Positions 32,379-45,280 of a stretch of 64,000 nt of DNA are shown here, piece by piece. Origin of the DNA: Linepithema humile (Eukaryota > Arthropoda > Insecta > Hymenoptera > Formicidae); the NCBI RefSeq assembly GCF_040581485.1, contig NC_090128.1, positions 18,282,931 to 18,346,930 on the forward strand. The letters are read 5' to 3'. A program made the translations under genes and the position numbers. Numbering within the stretch: the first letter of the stretch is position 1; the number at the start of each line of letters is the position of its first letter. The notes beneath the pieces are model-generated. The model was not told the DNA's origin. It saw nothing but the letters and a program-made list of their open reading frames with translations, and did not search any database.

Positions 32379-35087
32379 ATCACGGAATAAATAATTCAAA
32401 ACATTAGAATTCCTCGTAAAACGATGTGTTCGGCCACGCTAAATCATTAGATCGGAACTTGATATATTACCTAGAAAAATGTACGCGACACAATTGTGCA
32501 CGTCAATTACATGTTTCTTCAACATCGAGCGCCTTTTCTGTGACCGAGTTATAAATTGTTTTGTTTGTCGGGAGTCAATTGTCTCGGAATTGTTCTCCGC
32601 ATTACCGTATCAATGTGAACACAAATGATTGTTACGGATTATACACTTTATTATTACATAATCTTTATATTTATATAATATGTAAGTTTAACTTAGGGCA
32701 TAATATTTACACCGAATATACAGTAAACATAGTTATAGCCAGTCTTGAGAGAAAGAGACGGAGACAGAGAAAGAGAAGAGATTGGAACATTTTCAAAATC
32801 TCGAGTACGAGATTACACATCCGATTTTACACCCGATAAATATGTTAGCAAACATCTCTACGCTAGACATATAACCGAAGGTGGAAAGTATAGTCTGCTT
32901 ATGCGCGCGACATAGGCCAACGCATAAATTGAACTTCAAGTCTGGTTATAACATTATTACAGGAACGATCATTCGATCACTACTTAACGATATTCTCTCT
33001 ATTAATTGTGGTAATGTTAAAGTATGTTCGCGCACTGTATTTATTGTTATATCACATCACATCGTTAATCTAACATTGCAACTGTCCCTCTTTGATTTTC
33101 TTTTACACGTCTTGTTTGTCAAAGCAGTTGGTAATTCTCTTTCCTTCCTTTTCTCTTTTTTTTTTTGTTTGTATAGATTACTGATACCATGTTATATAGA
33201 TATATAGGTCCTGACATGTTCTTCTCTGATGCAATGTCAGAAAACGTACTAATAATAAAAATACGATATAATATAACGCATCATTTAATTTAGTTGAGAT
33301 CAATCGAGATGTATTAATTCTTCGAAGGTCGAACGTGAATGTTGCGATTTTTTCTACGGATGAAAAATATGGATTAAATTTCGCAACTGCAGAAGAACAC
33401 TTCTTTTCTATCTTATTTTCACTTTTACACACTTGTTATACGTTCATAATTTCGAATAATTAATACCTTTTTCGATAACCGCGAGCTTTGAAGTCGATTA
33501 AACACAGTTCATTTCACAGTTCTTATTTCACACATCTATCCTATCTAGACTTTGTAATATCTTGTTGATATTCGAACACAATTTTGTAATACTTGTGCGT
33601 ATTAATTATCGAAGCAGCAGAAATTAATTAGCAAATGATGTAAAACCGACTGCAATTGCTATTTATTATAGGAGTTGCAATTGTTGAATGAAATCGTGAA
33701 ATTGAATTTTGGACTACGAGTTTGGAATACGAGTTGATAGATGTGCTTTGACTAGATGAAATATAATGTAACTTTGAATTATTGTTTTTTCATCGAATAT
33801 AAAACTTCAATCTCATCTCACTGGACTTCTTACTCTATGAAGAACTTCTTTTTTTTTTTTACTATCATCAAATTTTTAATTGGTCCAAAGCATTCCTTTT
33901 TTCACTAATTTTTACTTATTAAAACTATATTTTATATCAGTTTATAATACTTTTGTCTAAAATTAGCCAAATACTAGAAACAATAAGTACAGAATGTGCT
34001 AGGTATATCCTTATAGCGTGTAGTAAAATGTCTCCGATAAGTTATTCATTCATCAATCATCAATTACAATGATGTAAAGCTTTAGTAGCATAAAAAATAT
34101 TACCGTTTAGGAAACGTATAATCTCATAAACGAATATTTCTTTGATTTTAACCAACTCTTATCACATACTATATACAGATTTTGGTGAAGACACTGAATT
34201 TCTTGCTTTGCGAACCCAGTTGCAGGGTACATAGCGCAAGATTTAAATTGTATAGTCTCGAAATGATAATTACCAGAGCCTAGTTCATGTTTGAAAGCGA
34301 TGTTTGCTTATAAGATGAATTGGAAGTCGATTGTGTATCATGCAATGTAGTAAAAATTACAAAAGTGAGCAAATTTACTAGGTTATTGACCAATAAGGTC
34401 ATAGATACTTTAGTAAATTTGCTCACTTTTGTAATTTTCACTACATTGCATGATGCACAATCGACCCCCTGATGAGAAATGCAGAGAGGTAGTTTTAGAG
34501 ATGCATGAATAGACTTGAACAAACAAAGCATTTCATTTGTCGTGAATTGATCCGTAACGGTTATTGTCCGGCAGTAATATCGTTTTATGATGCTTAAAGC
34601 GATAGATGCGCTTGGAGAAAGATGAAATCTTGATTATCATTGTATCACCGTGTGATGTAAAGCAAGTGACACCGAGACGTTTTGAATTAAAAGAATTGTT
34701 TTACGGCCTGTGGAGCCGCGTACTACACTTTCAAATAAATACCTCGAGAACCTATATAAAAACTTGCCTGTTAATCAAATCGTTCTTACTACGATGACGT
34801 ATGTTAACACGAAGTATTTTACCGTGTTCGCGCGATTCTCTCGTTATTGTCTTATTAAGCTTCATGATCACTGCTGTCTATTCCTATTAAGGACTCTGTC
34901 TGCTCTGCTTCGAGATCTGGGATTCTGAAAATAATAATAACTTCCCATATATTTCACATATATTTAATACATGTGACATAATGTTATTCTAATCAGTTAT
35001 TCCAAACTTATAAAATGTTATTGTAATTAATGCATGCATTGCTAATTCATGCGTTGTTCGACTACATCTACGTGACACATGTACACT
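32379..35087. other. intergenic DNA between the 795-residue gene and SLC35F5
   Basis: AT-rich with only short frames lacking family features. It contains homopolymer T runs (33161-33171, 33849-33860) and the strong hairpin at 34327-34464. The first few hundred bases are the likely promoter of the upstream minus-strand gene. Confidence 0.5.
34327..34464. repeat. near-perfect 54-bp inverted repeat with 30-base loop
   Basis: The arms 34327-34380 and 34411-34464 (outer bases TCGATTGTG, inner AAATTTACTA) differ at only two of 54 positions, one of which is a G-T wobble. The loop is 30 bases. It could be a short MITE or, if transcribed, a long hairpin RNA. No flanking duplication was recognised. 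Confidence 0.85.
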
Positions 35088-37230
35088 TTACCTCGATCTG
35101 TTCTTTCTGCAAATCCAGATATAAAATCTTTTTATTAAATCCATAACAGGATCCCAATTATCGTAATAAGATAGAAGAGATACGGTCAGAAATGCTAAGA
35201 GCATTGGAATACTACCCAAGTAGAAAATACAAGGGTATTCTACTTTTTTTAGGAGGACATCGGCTACCATTGACATGGGCATTGTTAAGCTCAAAGCCAT
35301 TGTTGCTATGAGAGACGATGTCAAAAAACAACCCCTGCAACAGAACGTAATCATGTTACGGAAGTTTCTACATATTATTGCTTTATGTAATGATATATTA
35401 AATTCCAGTAAAATTACCATAGCCAAAGTACTTCGCTTAAAACTGTACCAATCAGGCCGTTTATAATTAGGAATGTCCATTGATGACTATCGGGCCATTC
35501 AAATTCTTCCCAATGACCATAATGAAGAATAAAGAATAAAGGCCACAGTAGCGTCAAGTTGAATATTCCCACGAAGCCGAAAAACATTGGTATATCCATC
35601 TTGTCTTCATGATCCACTTTCCTCTTCAAAAATACAATATATGCGGCATAGAAAAAAGCACTGACTAGAGCTAATATTATGCCCGTTGACACGCTATTGC
35701 TTTGTACAGTTAAACCCGAAAAACTGACCAATATCTGTAAGTAAAGAAAATATTTTTCGATATATATCGCATAATATGTAATTCACTAATAAAAAGTATT
35801 TTTTGTTTACTTTTAGCGGCAGAAGGGTATAAAATCAATACAAGTTGCACTTTGTCTCTAAGCTAGAGAATTTCCTGTTTCCATATAATTGTAGCAAACT
35901 TGCAACTTACTAGTCCAAAGATGCTAACAACTACAGCAGCTAGCTTGGACAATGAAAACTTGTCCCCTCCGTTACTGGGAAAAAAAGCAGCAAGGATTAA
36001 AGTGAATAAACTAGATGTCGAAGACAATATAGTCACGATTCTCGCCTCTATTTGCTCCAATGATATTTGGTATGTGTAATTTGCCATGAACCACTGAAAG
36101 AATATCATATCAACAATATATATTAATGTTGACACACAGCGATATTAATTGATTGAATTTTACACTATATACTCACAAATAAGCAAAACATAAGAGCTAT
36201 TTTAGCTACTTTTTGTACAGAAAATTTGTTAGCCTGTCTCCTTGCATGTTCTCCAGCTCTCACACTGGCTTGATAACTAAGTCGCGCTAATAGAGCTTCT
36301 GTGGCATCGCTTTCCGACATATGGCGCACTTCCGCTAGTTTACTAAATCTTACAGAGCGGATAGATGAATCATCACTTTCTGTGCCTGATGAACGATCGC
36401 AATGATCCGGAGTTTTTATTGGAACAAATGTTGGATCACTCTGTAATAAAATAAATGATTGTTATTATATGTGTTAGGTTGTTATTAGATTAGTAGCTAT
36501 ACATTTTTATCACTCTTAATGTATAACAAATAAATCCAGTTTATTAATACAATAAATCAGTTTTTTTAAACCAGCAATTCATTTAAATGTATATATGATA
36601 TATTTAATCTAATATATATACAAATTTTAATTTTCTGCAATAATTTCATACTTACTAGACTCGTATTGGCTTCCGAATAGAAGTTGTCATCTTCAACATT
36701 AGGGTCTATAAACTGAAAGCACAATAAAAATTTAAGAAAGATCAGAGAAAAGAAGAAAAAGATAACTTGCATAATTCAATACATACCATATATGTTGCAG
36801 GTTTATTACATTGTTCTCGCCAAGGTGGCCAAAAGCACAATCCAAGCAAATAAAGCGTAAACATGGATGTCCTTACATATGTACTAAAAAAGGGTTTTTC
36901 AAATGTTGCATCCCTATAAATGTACTGAAATAGAATACGTTATCTTTGTATCATTATCACATATATAACAATAAAAGACTAATAATGAATGAAATCATAA
37001 ATGACAAATCTATGTAATATATAATGCAAAGATAAAAAAAATTGCAATCATACAAAACTTAGTTGTACTTTGGTAAGCTCAGAGCTGGAGACCCAAATTA
37101 TGTCAACCAGTAATAGAACTAAAAGTCCTAATACGAGTCTTTGAGATTTATTCATCATCGCAGCAAGTTTATGAGGATCCTCCGCCATCCCTTGTTGCCT
37201 GCGCTGACGTAATTCTACAGAACAGCTCAT
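35088..37230 (-). CDS. SLC35F5: SLC35F5-like drug/metabolite-superfamily transporter
   Basis: Seven exons: 37230-37054, 36924-36787, 36712-36656, 36440-36177, 36093-35911, 35734-35418 and 35334-35088; phases agree and give about 460 residues. The protein has ten or so hydrophobic helices in the EamA/DMT pattern. Examples are [21 protein letters not shown] at the N-terminus (the conserved WVxSSExT of SLC35F), [15 protein letters not shown], a long hydrophilic loop with a [19 protein letters not shown] element, [46 protein letters not shown] and [11 protein letters not shown]. The basic end is [11 protein letters not shown]35F5 is an orphan nucleotide-sugar-type carrier of internal membranes; its substrate is not known from sequence. 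It diverges from BBS4 on the other strand. Confidence 0.93.
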
Positions 37231-38212
37231 CTTGATTCTTTCACCCTTAGACTCCCTTAAATATACTTGGATTTTTTTGCTTACGTTGCAATTGCATATT
37301 TATCTTTCTAAAACCATGCAATGTGTTAAATAGATGTTGTGATTTGAACTAAATACATATTGTTTATAGTATATATATATATATATATATATACATATCT
37401 GTAATCACAACTATGATAGTTACCAGGTAAACATAGGAATTAATTTCACGCACTCTGCGTCCACTATTCCTATGTCAGTATATGAAAATGCGAATGCAGA
37501 GCAAGGTGCTCGCATTAACAGATGTCGAAGAGCGATAAGCAAATTTTTCCAATTTCTTTTCAACGTCACAATGATGAGATAACCTAACCCTAACCGGCTG
37601 TTTGCAGCCGCGGCCCTCAGCCAATGTCGATTCCATACCACATCGTCTTGATTATCAAGTCTCGTATACGTTCCCGTAACTCGTGCACTTCCGGGGAACG
37701 CAGTATTGCGGTTATCGGTCGCGTATTGAAGCTGCAATTCGTATAAGCCACCGCGTCGTAGCAACCGCCTACATCTTGGAACGCTGGCACCAGATAACAG
37801 GTGTGTCAGTGTTATCACGTATTGATAGTACTGTCACAACATAGCAATGTCGTTATCGATGCGCATAATGTCTCCCTTCCTCTTTCTTTGCTTGCCCTTG
37901 TCGTTGGTTTTAAAAAAATCTTGACGCACGTCTGTTTACAAGGCAACCGACTTTTAATATTTCTGTTTCGTTTCATCTGCTCGTGTGGATTAGACAAGGT
38001 TCAAACAATATTCCGATTCGGCTTCTTTGCGCATGTGCGACGAATCGAGCATCAGTGAAGTACTTATATCGTACGAAAAAAGTACTTTAAGTACGTTCAT
38101 TAGTTTGTGCCTAACTTTATTTAATATATCAGACTTCACATTTTATATATAATTGATAATATTTATATTGATTTACTTATCTATATTTTTTTTCTAATTT
38201 TATTCTCTCTGC

Positions 38213-38649
38213 CAGTGCTGCCAGTCGGGCCGGGTTGCCCCTCCAGTCCCTTCCAAAAACCAGGCTATGCCCAGTAACGTATTGTAAGCGTACGGATCCC
38301 AGTAAATATAAATCTAAATTTTTATTTTTTTGATAACACAGATTGAAGACTAAATTTATGAAGAATAAGATAGGATAAAAATAATTATTTAAAAAAAGGA
38401 ATAGGATGAGAATAATTGTAAAAAAACATTCTTGTATAATTATAAAGAAATACTTTATTTGGCAGAAATTATTAAGAATAACAACATTTGTTGCAAGGGT
38501 AAAAAAAACTGCCAAAAACCTTACCAGTATCTGTCTGTTCACTGGGATTGTGCCAAAACTGCACCCACAACACGTTACTGTGGTTACCATGGTTACCGTG
38601 CGCGCGGCCTAGCCGTTGGAGGGGCAACCCGGCCCGACTGGCAGCACTG
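38213..38649. mobile_element. 437-bp hAT-type MITE with 8-bp target duplication
   Basis: Inverted ends CAGTGCTGCCAGTCGGGCCG (38213) and the exact mirror ending at 38649 extend for over 30 bp. An identical CTCTCTGC flanks each side (38205-38212, 38650-38657). CAGTG-type ends plus an 8-bp duplicate indicate hAT. No transposase; the centre is AT-rich. Confidence 0.92.
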
Positions 38650-38813
38650 CTCTCTGCTTGTCAGAATTGGCCAAAACTTTCACGAATACATGCCGCGTTG
38701 GTACACGCTATTGCATCATGCGCAAAAAGCCGACTCTTATTGGAACACTGACATCTCAAATGTAATATTGGCGCGCTTGATACTAAAGTGGCGACATCAT
38801 TCGGTCTCATTCG

Positions 38814-38827
38814 GTTGTCATAGCAAT
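38814..38827 (+). promoter_or_regulatory. X-box-like site upstream of BBS4
   Basis: GTTGTCATAGCAAT matches the RFX-type X-box half-site plan (RYYNYY-AT-RRNRAC) at 13 of 14 positions and lies about 110 bp upstream of the BBS4 start codon. That is the usual distance for ciliary genes driven by RFX/DAF-19 factors. The function is inferred from position and similarity only. Confidence 0.45.
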
Positions 38828-38936
38828 TAAAGAAGGTAACAATCTCGTTTCTTCAAATAATAGCGAAAAATTAAACGGATGAGCGTAAAAAGTGCATCAA
38901 AAGAAAACCAACAATAGTAAAACTATTACGAGAATA

Positions 38937-41900
38937 ATGGCAAATGATGTTCTTAGCAACGGTCGTTTAGCGGAAAGCGCGGTTGTACAACGGACAAGAC
39001 ACGACAGAGGCAAAAAAGGTATCAAACATCGTCACCATTAAAGCACAAGTGTATGCGTGACTTCGACTGAAGCATGAATCATCGATAAGCAATCGAATAA
39101 TTTGTAATAATCAAATGTCGCATTGCATAAAATCTCTTTATTGAAGATAATAACATAATAACATTCGTCATTCCTTACCGTTTGTTGTTCGGCACAGCTC
39201 CAGATATACCAGCTATAGAAAGCCGCAACTGGTTATTACATCGGCATTATATTCGACACGAGTACAGCGCCTGTAAGCTTCTTATCGAACAAGAATTAAC
39301 AAAATCAGATGGCCACGAATACGCGAATTACTTGAAGGTGAGATCAATACATCAATATAGATTAATGTAAACAATTTCAATTAAAATACTTTTACTATAT
39401 ATATGTTATATTATTCTTGATAAATTAGAAATATACTAAGAAAACAATTTCGAATTTTAAAAAATTAATTGAAAGGATTATTTGAGAGAAAATTCAAGTT
39501 TCCGTTTATAATCGTCTTATATAAATTTGTATCGTCATATATAAATTTATTTAACAATTTTTTTTTTTATTGTGTTGTTATTCTCATGAAGCATGTACAA
39601 GTCGTTTTATTCTCATAGGGTTTAATTCTCAGAAAAGAGGGCAAAATTCAAGATTCGTTAGATTGTTTTCAGACCGCATATAATGTGAATTCGACGAACA
39701 TTGATAATGTTAAACAGATAGCAAAGTCGTTGTAAGTAGTATGGGTGGGAAAGGAAGTTGTCCAGTAATTTAATACACAATACGTGATAATTTTGCCCCG
39801 CTTCAGATTAATAATGGGAAGTCATAAGCGCGCGATAGATGCTTATACGGAAGCCGAGAAGATATCGGCCCTGCCGGATTGGGAGATATATTACGGTCTA
39901 GGCAAGTTATTTAAAACTTTATATCTATATCTAGTATATCTCGTGTAATGCATTAGCTAAGTTTTATAAACTTGCAAATGCACGTGCTACGAAATTCTCT
40001 TTAATTGACAAAAGTGCACTTTAGCTTAATACTATGTGCATGAATAACTTTGCACTTTGCACACACATACATATAAGCTTGTGCGCTACACTGTAATATA
40101 AAACGCCATTTCCTTTGTCGAGAACACTTATCGTTTCGTTTCAGGCGAGGCTTACATAAAATTGAATCAGTTACAAGAAGGTAAGAAACATTTTAAGAAA
40201 TCGACAGAATTAACGAAAAATGAGCTGCCCAATCTCGCTCTCGCGAGGCTTTACCTCTTAGATGACATGATTCCAGAAGCAAGAACTGCTTATACTGCAG
40301 CTTTGAAGTAAGTGATGTCAGCTGTATATATATGTGTGTGTGTATTGCGCAATTCTGGAAATACGATTTCTATTATAGTATGCAATTAAATCAACACAAT
40401 ACTTATCGTATTGTTTTTTTTTTTAATTGATTTTATCTTTATATTGCGAGTATTTTATTTTCCTTAACATCATTCTCTCCATCGTCGTTTTATTTTGACA
40501 TTTCGGTATTAACCTCGATCGGTTTTTTTATCCAGCGGAAATCCCGAGAGCACCGACGCGGCAACAGAACTGGGTCTCTTGTATCTCAGGATTGGAGATA
40601 CGCAACGGGCGTTTCAGCAATTTGGAGCAGCTTTGGCTCAATCGCCTAATTGCGTCAAAGCAATTTTGCCTATGGCTTATATAATGCAAGTGCGTAACAT
40701 CCCTTCCTTTCAATATTCGAAAAATTGTTATCGATCAGCGGCTCATGCGCTCACGTCGGATAAATTTTCCAAAATCATCCACAGGTTGTGCGGAATATTG
40801 CAGCATGATTTTGAAAAATACAATTTCCGCTTTAATTATTTGCATGAAAATTAATTTTTAATTAATCGAACTTACCGTCTCGCAATTCATAAAGCGCTAT
40901 TATTAAAGCATGATTTTATATTGCTTTACTAATGAAAATAACTGTAAGCGTATGTGTCATTTGTCGGGTTAAAATTTAATTACGAATTCCCGCTTTTACA
41001 CGCGCAATTTGTTTCACTCTACTGAACAACAGTATTGTATTTTACAGAATCATAGAGAGTACGACGTAGCCTTATCAAAATACAAAGTAGCAGCACAAAC
41101 TATTCCAGAGTCTTCAGCTCTTTGGAATAACATTGGAATGTGCCTCTATGGAAAACAAAAATATGTTGCAGTGAGTTTCTGTTCTATCTTTGTCACATTT
41201 TTTTCTCATTTTTTTCTTTGTTTTATTTTCGAACGTTGCTCCAAGCGCGATGATTCAGTTTGTAATAGACGACACGCATGTCTTAAAGACACCTGAAAGA
41301 TGGCTAAAAGACGTTAGAAAAAAAAGGATGTTTTTTCTGGGATTATTCTCTAAAGGAGAAAAAGAGAGAATGAGAAAAGTAATGTTAATTCTTTAAATTA
41401 AATAATACACTATTGCAAAATTGCACGGGAGCGAAGCCTTTGTCGCTACGTTTGTGTTTTGCTATTGCTAACAAACTAGTATTGCTAAAATACACGGTCT
41501 GTAACACAATAGCGATCTGATCTGATTACAAAAAAAAGCCTGTAATCTGGTATTCGTCTCTGATCAGCAAATATCAACACTTTGATACAAAGCATTCTAT
41601 CGCGTCACACATTGCGCTTTTTGCAGTGCGTTTCATCTAGTGTGATATTTTAGTGAAATATATTCTTGAATTATTTACAATGCAGCAGATGTTGATGCGA
41701 GAGTGGTAAAAACGTTCCGAAACGGAGTATTATAAATGAGAAAAGACGAGAGACAAGAAATGTCTGGGGAACACGTCGGAATGAAATGAGAAACAGCAGA
41801 CTCTATAGTACCTTGATACCATATATTCCCGTTTGAAACGATAAATGTACTTTGAACAGTGCCGAGAGTACGGCAGAAAGCGAGATCGTATCGCGTAATG

Positions 41901-43020
41901 GCAAGAGAAATATATAGCACGCATCTCGCAGATTTTGCGAAAATCCATTTCCGTTATTAATATTGCAGGCTAAATAGCATTGCACATTGTACGATGCAAA
42001 TTTTATCACAAAATTAAAACTGCATTATTAAACAATTGCATTATTATCATTAATATTGCTGCGGATAATCCACGATAATCACTAGAATTGTTGTTTAAAA
42101 AAAAGAGCGCGACGAGAGAGAGAAATGCATTTTATTTTTGCAATGTTTTTGCAGGCTATTAGCTCGTTGAAGCGAGCGCATTACCTGAACCCGATGTCCT
42201 GCGTCCCGTCTTGCAACTTGGGAATCGTTTTTCTTACCACTGGGCAGCCTGCATCAGCTGCGATTTATCTGTGCGCCGCCGTCAGCGCTGAACCAAAGAA
42301 TCCTACGCCGTATCTGTTACTAGGTCGTAAGTTGAAAATTTAAAAAATTTAAAACAGCATTATTTTTCGTATAATTCTGCGTTTTTAAAACCATTTTCCA
42401 TACCGCCGTGTATCCTCCATATAAAATATTACTAGCAATTATTAATGTAACGAATACTAGAAACGAGAATAATGTATTTGAGAAGAAAAAAAATTTTATT
42501 TGAAAAATTTTGTTCCCAGTAAAATATCGTTTGAAAGCGTTTTTTAAATACCCATGCTGAGAGAAATTCGTACTTTTAATCTGCCTGGGGTATATATTTA
42601 TTAATTTCAGTGGCTTTGAAACGTTTGGACGATTTGGAGGGCGCTGAAAGGTCTTTAACAAAAGCTCATGCCCTAGCTCCTCAAGATCCACTGATATTGA
42701 TTAACCACGCAGTGATTCTCGATGCTCGTGACAAACAAGCTAATGCTGCTGAAATTTTAACAGCACTCAATGACATTATGGCTGTTGTCGACGTCGATAT
42801 ACAGGTAAGAATTAAGGATTGTAACATATATGTGTGTGTATATGTGTTAGATATAAATGTTAATTAAATGACTATATGAATGTATCATAACATATAGATA
42901 TCGCAAATGGCGAAAAAATTATCAAAGAAATTTCAACGCGAGAAAACAGAATTAAATAGCGCTCAAGAGCCGACGGACGGCAGTGAACAGCAGCGACAAT
43001 TGAGCGCTGACGAAGTTTAA
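38937..43020 (+). CDS. BBS4: BBS4, TPR subunit of the BBSome
   Basis: Ten exons: 38937-39018, 39198-39337, 39619-39731, 39807-39901, 40145-40307, 40536-40689, 41048-41170, 42155-42326, 42611-42804 and 42898-43020. They total 452 residues with all phases consistent. The N-terminal SRNWLLHRHYIRHEYSACKLLIEQ is characteristic of BBS4, followed by about ten tetratricopeptide repeats (for example ALWNNIGMCLYGKQKYVAA and PSCNLGIVFLTTGQPASAAIY). The C-terminus is a short hydrophilic tail. BBS4 is part of the coat complex that carries membrane proteins into and out of cilia and is found in ciliated animals; in insects it should act in sensory neurons. The fourth intron uses a GC donor (TAG|GCAAGT at 39902). 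It is slightly shorter than the human protein (519), mainly at the C-terminus. Confidence 0.95.
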
Positions 43021-43596
43021 AAATCACGCTACTTGTTATGCGAAAGTATATATACTGACCGCACAGTTGTAACTAAATGTCTAAATTTAAATAAATAAAC
43101 TATAAAAATGTCGGTATAAAATACTTTCTATTTCCATTTGATTGCTTTATGCAAATAAGGCACAATAAATCTACATTAATGACGCATGCTGGCATTTATT
43201 TATTTTTCACAAGCATCAAAAGGTATACATTTAGAAGAATACAATGAGATGTGAAATTGCAAAATTAAGTACAGAAATTGATTTTACGAGAAAATGCATG
43301 CATATAAATTAGTTATTAAAATTTATTTAATCTTACTGCACATATATATACACACACACAATTTTTTTAACGACATTGCTAGCAATAATTCTATAAAGGG
43401 TAAATATCTTGTATATAAATAATATATTTTTTTTTTCAAAATATTTGATTTAGTTGAAAACTGTTTAAACATTATTTTCCATTGACACACAATTGTTTAT
43501 ATCACAATAATTTTACGTATTTCATATTTAAATTTTATATTTTAAAAATAGACTTTAGTAATTTTATTGCATAAGACTTCTTTTGTGAATTCTCTA
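43021..43596. other. gap between BBS4 and the GPCR gene
   Basis: Convergent 3' ends. AT-rich UTR-like sequence with a polyadenylation-like AATAAA near 43091; no gene seen. Confidence 0.55.
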
Positions 43597-45280
43597 TTAA
43601 ACGTATGTACTTTGCACTTCGGTATGATGTTGGTGCTGTTGGCTTATTGGCCATTTTTTCATGATTTTCGGTTTGAACAATTGGCCGAAAATCATGCGAA
43701 ATTGTCTCGACATAGAGCAATACAGGATAAAATTTATACTACCATTCAGTAGCGCTAAAATATCCATTACTTCTCCAAGTTTGTGATAACAATTTCGGAA
43801 GAAACAATTGCCTAAGACCGCGGAAAGCAGTCCCAGGACCCCTTGAGGAATCTCCGTCATGAGAAATAGCAGCAGCACCACTACCAGCATCCTCGTCGTT
43901 CGGTCAGTTCGTTTATCAAATTTGCTCACCCTTCGCGGGTACTCATCCTTCTTATCCTGAAACGATCCATTGTAATTCAGACCGCAGGTTCCGACTGATG
44001 AAGTAGGCTTGACAGCGCAATGATTGTAGCTCTTCAAAATTTGCTTTCTACCCTTCATCCTGAATGAAGTAAGAGGGTTGTTAAAGTAGTCGGACGAATG
44101 CGCGATACGTGCTGCATACATAATTAAACAAGCCGTCTTCGCTTTACCTGTAAAGGGCCTTTATCAGCCAACAGATGATGACAGTGAGAAGGACGCACGG
44201 CAGAAGTTTAACTACCACGCCGAGTACCCAGAAATTTAATTGGTACAAGAATCCTTTGCTGGCGGAATAATTAGCATCTACGTAGTATAGTATTTCCATG
44301 GCGCCTTTCTCATAAACGATCTGTCCTTTTATCTAGCGTAATGGAATTTAATTTATTTCAAATTGCACCCGGCGCGACTTCGAACAATACGTTACCGAAC
44401 AATGCGGGAGTGATGTTTACTTACTTCGAATACGAAATAGCTAGGGACGCAGGCGAGGGACGGAACGAGAAAACTGCAGAACAGTGCTGTGGTGCAGCGT
44501 CTCCCGGTACACCAGGTGTGACTGTACTGTGGAAATCTGGCGTACACAACAGAGACACAGAGACAAATCATTTTTTTTCCCCCAAATACTTAAACAAATC
44601 GAGGACTAATTTGCCCGACGGCGACGATAAACTCACCTGATGGCGATGTATCTCCAAACGGCGAGAGTGAGCGTGAGGGCTATACTGATTGTGTGAAAAA
44701 GTTGCGTGAAGTGCATGTGAAACAGTACGAACACGGCCAGTTCGTACGGGAATATCCGGCGTTCCGGCAACACGAAGTATGTGTAAATCGCGAAGGGAAT
44801 GTATTCCAGCATCACTAACACATCCGTCGTGGCCAGCCCCGTCAGGATACGATTTATGGGCGCCGCTCTCGTGTCTTTTCTGGTGAGCACGATGATATTC
44901 AACACATTGGTGATCGTGCCGAAAACGCATACGATCAGCGAAACGTAGCCGTGATAATTTTTGTACTTTGTCGCCAGATCGCGAATCACGCTGTCGCAGT
45001 AACAGGACTCTGTACCGCTTCCGTCGCTATTCCCATTTCCGGGAATTGGACTATCAGGATTCTCGATTCCGTTGCAATCACTTATCGTTAGATTATTCAG
45101 GCCGAGACTTTTGATGCAATCGATTTCCTCGTTGGTCAAATTCAGTTGCTCCAAAATGTAAGTGTAAGTAAAATTGTATGACATTTTGCTGAGCGACAAT
45201 TTTGGAGGTACGTGTTCGATTACGTTCGATTGCAAGTGTTCACAAGCGCAACGACGCGCATTTCTTTCCGTTATTTTCAC
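43597..45280 (-). CDS. peptide GPCR of the myosuppressin-receptor / dmsr-1 type
   Basis: Four exons: 45280-44637, 44536-44425, 44320-44148 and 44059-43597, 463 residues from the first ATG. An internal ATG at 45187-45185 is an equally good start. The extracellular N-terminus is Asn-rich with possible glycosylation sites (NFT, NLT). Seven hydrophobic segments follow: YVSLIVCVFGTITNVLNIIVLTR (TM1), LTGLATTDVLVMLEYIPFAIY (TM2), MHFTQLFHTISIALTLTLAVWRYIAI with a WRY in place of DRY (TM3), ALFCSFLVPSLACVPSYFVF (TM4), FLYQLNFWVLGVVVKLLPCVLLTVIICWLI (TM5), MLVVVLLLFLMTEIPQGVLGLL (TM6), and a TM7 with NGSINFILYC. These are signature motifs of insect FMRFamide-like/myosuppressin receptors. The gene is expected to act in neurons or gut muscle; the ligand is not determined. 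Confidence 0.85.

Larger units (their letters stand above)
37231..38936. other. divergent promoter region of SLC35F5 and BBS4
   Basis: Contains an AT dinucleotide run at about 37370-37394, a GC-richer stretch at 37590-37790 without a supported gene, and a hAT-type MITE (38213-38649). The small frames seen here have no family features. Two X-box-like sites lie at 38583-38596 and 38814-38827. Confidence 0.5.

Noticed and set aside
37420..37818. 132-residue minus-strand frame upstream of SLC35F5
   Set aside because: No signal, motif or splice logic; arginine-rich low-quality translation in a promoter region. Read as chance.
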